Assembly (NCBI GenBank): GCA_965644295.1
Contig: CBFFRP010000217.1
Span: 248,001 to 312,000 of the forward strand
Direction: 5' to 3'
Length of the DNA: 64,000 nucleotides
Source: Paraphysomonas bandaiensis
Lineage: Eukaryota; Chrysophyceae
Positions 59,301 to 64,000 of this stretch are shown here, piece after piece. A program made the position numbers and the translations under genes. Positions within the stretch are counted from its first letter, which is position 1. Every line of letters begins with the position of its first letter. The notes under the pieces are model-generated. The model saw nothing but the letters and a program-made list of their open reading frames with translations, made no database searches and was not told where the DNA came from.

Positions 59301-61092
59301 TTCAAGACCACTACATCTGTAATGGGAGACTTTCCCGATGCGGCGTGTAGTACTGGTTCTGTTTGTGGGGATGTCAAGGCGGATGACAGATTCAATATCA
59401 GTGCACCATCAACCCCTGATCGCGGCACTCCCATTCCCTCTGCAGATGTCTTTAAGGACATGTTAGGATCTTCAGCTAATACCGTTGGCGGTATATCACC
59501 AGACCGTGGTAGCCCATTTGCCATAGAGCGACAAGCCACCTACCAGTCAGAGATCTCCGAGGCAGCAAGTGAGGACTATGCGGCCCCATCAGTTGTAAGT
59601 ATGGAGAGCGACGACCCCACCCCGTCAACTCGTTTTCCGGTAGCGTCCGGCAGAAATCGTGCAGTTGGAACTATTTCTGGGGGAGGACCCATGCGACGTC
59701 GGTCGGTGCTAACAAGCGCGCGTACGCGGGGAAGACAGACAGAACACTTCACCAGCTACTCTGAACGACAACGGCGGGACCTTGAAAAGACTCTTCAGGG
59801 AAGACCACGGCCGAGAGAAGCACATCGAATACTATCTGTTCGTGTATTACGGCCGCACATGTCAATAATTGTGGACGCTCCTGTCACTCTAAAGCCGGGG
59901 TCTGAACTTTTCACTTTCAGAGTGGGGCCATTGGAAAAAGACTGGAAGCCTTTCGGATATGAGTCCGAAAGGCGACCAGCGCACACCCGCTCCTCTCTGA
60001 TTAACAGACATGCCTCTGTGCTTAATCTGGCCAGACCCGAGGTTGTCCAACAAGGAGACACAGAAGGGAGCGCAGCATCATCTGTTGGAAAGAATTTAAA
60101 GGGTGAGTATAAAGTACTTATTTTTAAACTTGTGTTATACCTGTACATAGCTGGGTTATATGATGTTGACGACGAAGAATCAGACTTTGGAGCGGAGATT
60201 GTTGAGACCGATGGATGTCCTGTCTTGGTGCAGACTTCGGGCCACATAAAAGTGTTAGCTCAGGTGATATCTCATGCTAATCATGTACTGTTTGTATTAA
60301 CTTTATTTGCGTTCTTTTTCAGATACCCAATATACAAATTAGTTTTCATCTCGCACGGTTGCTCAGATTTTTTTCACTATACTTCGACAACATCGACATT
60401 TTGCGGTCGTATTTAGGAATTACCAGTGAGAGAGCGAAAGAGGAAACTGAAGAATACATATACTTATTTAAGGTGCGTGGGTAGACTTCTATTGGCCTCA
60501 TGCTATGAAATTGTCGTTGATTTTGATTATCGCACACAGGTGCTTGTGGATAGACTTGGAAAGTATCTTCTCTTACCTAATTTAGAGCTATCGGTCAATA
60601 TATCGACCAAGGTTACATTATATATTTCTGTATACAAAATATAAGTTATGTAATGGCATTGTGATTTAGATTGTCGCTACCGATCAGGATGTGAATGTTA
60701 CTTTCGAGTCGAGCACTCAGGAGGGTGGTGGACGGTGTGCTCCCGCTGGTGGGGCTGAGATTAATGAAGGTATAATTGTCCCATAATGAAATTCTGTACT
60801 GGGTATACGTGTAGAATATGATGAGATGCCTGATTGTTCATTTAGGCGATATTGAGGGAAGTGAAAATAAACCGAGTGCAATTTATCTCTACGTGAAGCT
60901 CAATGTGATGGATGTGATCGCAGACGCAGTGGCGATTAAAAATTCTCTGCTCAGATGTGCTCAGGTGAAGCGATACGACTAATACTTCTACTTGTTGATG
61001 TAAATACGCAACAGGTATATGAGCGCCACTGTGAAGAGGATGCTGCGGCGCCTGAAAAGTTGCAAAAAGACGAAAATACATCTGAAAATTGA
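56373..61092 (+). CDS. DysF (peroxin/dysferlin)-domain protein with possible lipid-binding region, 15 exons
   Basis: Fifteen exons keep phase: 56373-56653, 56708-57513, 57574-58045, 58131-58172, 58226-58307, 58360-58479, 58599-58836, 58918-59060, 59202-60102, 60151-60263, 60323-60472, 60540-60611, 60670-60769, 60846-60964 and 61015-61092; about 1238 residues. Residues 49-145 are a DysF domain: RWRVDLGW, LPPGWVYVNEW, GADDGWLYAYDF and VRRRKWVR, with its tryptophan/arginine stacks. An acidic coiled-coil stretch follows. Residues about 363-520 (LKIGGFKLRG, LRVTMMLTY, DFRVEMLYFKGPFGLSRSVV, LPSELGLFI) look like an amphipathic beta/alpha module, perhaps TULIP/SMP-like. Then come helices and a disordered S/P-rich part. 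DysF domains occur in yeast peroxisome proteins, TECPR1 and ferlins at membranes. A membrane or lipid role is inferred only. Confidence 0.8.
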
Positions 61093-61719
61093 TTCGTTTT
61101 TCTAATGTTTGCTGGCGATAAAATGCATGATATTGTAGATAAGATTTGTTGTGACTTCAATTATAGGAATATATTGTGTCACATATCTTATTCGTAGCCA
61201 TTGAAGCACTTAATAGTCACTGTAGATTTCCTCTGTTGTCTCCATATGGTATATATTTCTGCCAAATAACTCAGTAACTTCTATCTTTTACATTTTCACA
61301 GTCGTCACAACAGCGTCAAAAATACTTCAACCTACCGTTTTTGTATCATACTAATCAATGTAACCTATCCATTATCAATAGCGCTCGTTAAGAGTAGAGG
61401 TTAGTGTTGGACACTTGCTTAAGAGCGAAACTTCAAAAAATGGGAATTTTTTAGTTTTGTTGCTTGGCAAGCGATTAAAAGCTGTATATTAGAATATGGA
61501 TCTTATTCTAGTATACTCAGTATGTCACTTGAAGATAATGTACGAGAATACAGTGAAATATAGTGATGTACAAATGCTGTGATGATATATATTGAGAAAC
61601 TGAAATAGTTTGATCTTTCAAGATATGTTTAGTAACGAGAGATTCACATATGTAGGAGATTATTCGTGAAACAAAATGAGTTTTTGTTGCTTATCACAAC
61701 TTCGTGTAAACGATATTAA

Positions 61720-61784
61720 TAAATCTATCTAGTCTAACGACAAATTCTCTCTGAGATCTAGTTAAGTATGAGCAATTTCCAACA
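61720..61784 (-). repeat. Possible LTR remnant
   Basis: The minus strand begins TGTTGGAAAT at 61784, like the copia LTR start at 9401. The 20-mer ATCTATCTAGTCTAACGACA at 61723-61742 matches 9616-9635 exactly, with weaker similarity around it. The left end is not defined. Confidence 0.35.
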
Positions 61785-62254
61785 CTGTATTATGACCTCT
61801 ACTAGAAGAGTATAGTAGTGGTGTAGTGATATTAAATTACGTTAAGTGATATATAGTGAAATTATGATGTTGTAGCACTGTGATTGAGGAGACACCTCAA
61901 TCACCAACACTGATATTCTGTTCTACAAATCATATCTTTAACAGTTACTATAATTTCAGTTTCTTCGTATAATTTTAATAAGTGATAACACGACATGATA
62001 AGAGTTATGTTGGATAAACTAAAGTACTTTCTTTGACTAAGATATATAAGACGGTCTGATTATTACATGAGAACGGTTGTGTACAGAAACTAGTTTTACA
62101 TCTATAGACTGACTAACGACTGGACTTTCTATTTACTACACTAGTGGCGGGCAACCGTCTCGGGACTGCTTGTGCATCACTGCGAGCACCATACTGAAAA
62201 CGACCATTTGACTAAGATATAAGATCGTATCCATATCTATGATCTGACCCTAAA

Positions 62255-62661
62255 AAAGTTGGATTCGCACCTCTTCGTGGTGTTCTGGGTTCTGGGGGAT
62301 AAGTACCGGAATCAGCCGCATAATATATATAGTCAGCAGATATTGTTCTGCCCACTCATAGCTAAATGCTTGTGTAGTGCAAGGAACACTAATACCAATG
62401 TCGACGTCTTTGGGCTTTTTGGGTCCTGACGTATAAGCAGGCATCACCTCAAGGGAATCCGGGCTGTTCACCTGAAGTTAGCAGATGTCAAGCATATCAA
62501 CATTCTGCATGCTCACTGCATAGCTGTGAGTGGTAGAGCGACAGTGATTGCACCTTGGGGGTTGCTGTGACGCACAAGCAGCTTTCGTAGCGTTAAATAG
62601 TAGAATATTAGAGTTAAACACTGACCCTTTAACGCCAATTGCTAATAATAATACATTCACT
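62255..62661 (+). repeat. Dispersed repeat family 2, copy B
   Basis: About 405 bp, similar to 30727-31240. It lacks about 75-80 bp present in copy A between GTAGAATA and the shared ATTGCTAATAA near the right end. No target duplication is seen. Confidence 0.75.
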
Positions 62662-62889
62662 ACTCTATGATCTGATTATATTGATTGGTAGTTGAGAGAA
62701 GATATATAATTGTAGTGAAAATCAATGAATGATGAGACATGTTTATTATAATTTTAATAATTGAGTATTGTGTGTATGCAACGTTATTTCGCCATCTGAT
62801 TATGTCAAATGCTGATAAGAATACATAGTTAAAGTTTCAAAGTAGCCTCTTGATCCCAGATCATTGCTGAAGTGATTAATATCAGCATA

Positions 62890-64000
62890 CTAAAAGAATC
62901 CTAATTTATTCTTATCGAAACTTATGATGATGTTCTTCGTCTGCCGATATGCATCAAGAGTTGCTTTGTGACATTCACGCCCGAAGCCGCTTTGCTTAAA
63001 CCCACCAAATGGGGCATGGGATGGGTAAAGGTGCTACACATATAAACTCATTAGAACACCTAAATATGAAGCTGCCATGGTAGTTGCAGTTGTTAAAATA
63101 ATATATGCACGACATAATTTTATAGTCCTACTAAATCATCAAAATACTTACATAGCAGTTGACCCATACTCGGCCGGCATCAATGGCGCGTGGAATTGTG
63201 TAGAGCTGCCCAATATATATTATTAGTACCAGTTGACTGCTTTAAAATAGTGGACGAAACCTGGTGTGCGTCTCGTGTAAACACCCCTGCTCCGAGCCCG
63301 TACAGTGTGTCATTTGCAATCCTCAGAGCTTCGTCATCTGTTTTGAAAGTCGTCGCACATGTGACAGGGCCAAATATTTCCTCTCGAAATACGCGCATAT
63401 TGTTGTTGCCTCTCAGTATTGTGGGTTTAATGTAGAATCCACCATCGACGACGTCATTAATGGCACCGCCAGTCAATATCTATAATTCCAAGTGAGATCA
63501 AATGCTAACATTCTTAGAATAATTCGTATTTGATTATATCTGACTCAAATATTCACGGAAAACAATGCATACCTCTGCACCCTCAGATCTGCCAATATCT
63601 AAGTACCGCTGAATTTTCAAGTATTGTTCTTCAGATGCCTGGGCACCCATCATAGTTCCTGGCTCCAATGGGTTACCTGTTTTGATGGCCTCCGTGCGAG
63701 CAACAACGCGTGCCATGAAGTCGTCATATATGTCCTCGTGAATAAGGATGCGTGATTGGCACGTGCACACCTATCCACCAATCATTAATAGTTCCAAGGT
63801 TTATAATACATACAGATATCAACATGTACACACCTCCCCTTGGTTGAGAGCAAAAAGGACTACAGACTCAACAGCTTTATCCAAGAATTCATCATCCGCA
63901 TCACAAACACTTTTAAAAAATATCAAAGGGCTTTTGCCTCCAAGTTCCATGGTCACAGGGACTAAATTATTTGCCGCAGCCTTCATGATAGTTTTACCAG
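62890..64000 (-). CDS. Aldehyde dehydrogenase, ExaC/AldB-like, C-terminal part
   Basis: Exons 63834-64000 (continuing past the window), 63573-63770, 63261-63479, 63152-63205 and 62890-63033 join in phase through GT..AG introns. The product contains [12 protein letters not shown], the catalytic loop NQGEVCTC with the nucleophilic cysteine, [20 protein letters not shown] and [14 protein letters not shown], and ends NKLGFF. The NQGEVCTC loop and the terminal LGFF are typical of acetaldehyde/long-chain ALDHs of the ExaC/AldB group rather than succinate-semialdehyde dehydrogenases. The enzyme oxidises an aldehyde to a carboxylate with NAD(P)+. The glutamate general base (MELGG) is present. The N-terminal NAD-binding half lies beyond the window edge, so the substrate cannot be refined. 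Confidence 0.92.

Larger units (their letters stand above)
61093..62889. other. Spacer with repeat remnants
   Basis: About 1.8 kb with no gene. It contains the dispersed repeat at 62255-62661 and a possible LTR remnant ending at 61784. Confidence 0.6.

Overview
The window is nuclear DNA of an AT-rich eukaryotic microbe. Genes are interrupted by many short spliceosomal introns (about 45-60 nt, GT..AG), both strands are used, and spacers are 0.5-2 kb. A radial-spoke head protein implies motile cilia or flagella. A hybrid histidine kinase, an MHYT sensor, a SWEET sugar transporter, an ATG11/FIP200-like autophagy scaffold and an aspartate-rich (plastid/bacterial-type) ALA dehydratase together point to a flagellated protist. 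A stramenopile-like lineage is my best guess, but this is an inference and no lower rank can be assigned.

Layout. 1-1020: 3' part of an ankyrin gene. 1221-6724: a Ty1/copia retrotransposon (minus strand) with identical LTRs, a 5-bp target duplication, a partly duplicated 3' LTR and one frameshift in pol. 7039-7842: a complete UCH-family deubiquitinase. 8.6-10.1 kb: a decayed copia relic and a dispersed repeat. 11.2-15.6 kb: two secretory sulfotransferases on either side of a 971-bp hAT element with a perfect 8-bp target duplication. 16.6-18.4 kb: hemB, rebuilt as nine exons. 19.7-20.2 kb: a possible small secreted protein. 21.3-21.7 kb: an acidic protein, divergent from a 38-exon leucine-rich-repeat gene (22.3-29.7 kb). 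31.7-34.1 kb: hybrid histidine kinase, divergent from the 17-exon ATG11-like gene (34.7-38.9 kb). 39.9-45.1 kb: a membrane-protein block (MHYT protein, a two-exon protein with an internal duplication, SWEET). 46.1-49.4 kb: a MYND-finger protein divergent from the radial-spoke gene. 51.4-54.9 kb: PP4 regulatory subunit 3 in eleven exons. 55.1-56.1 kb: a 0.95-kb tetranucleotide satellite. 56.4-61.1 kb: a 15-exon DysF-domain protein. 62.9-64.0 kb: 3' part of an ExaC/AldB-type aldehyde dehydrogenase.

The genes do not form one pathway. Functional themes are sensing and signalling (hybrid kinase, MHYT protein, PP4R3), protein and organelle turnover (UCH, ATG11-like, DysF protein), flagellar structure, secretory sulfation, and heme or aldehyde metabolism. 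Most multi-exon models were built by hand by matching splice phase at every junction; only family names rest on remembered homology. The least familiar items are the duplicated membrane family (42.4-43.8 kb), the DysF protein with a possible lipid-binding region, and the long LRR protein with an unassigned C-terminal half.
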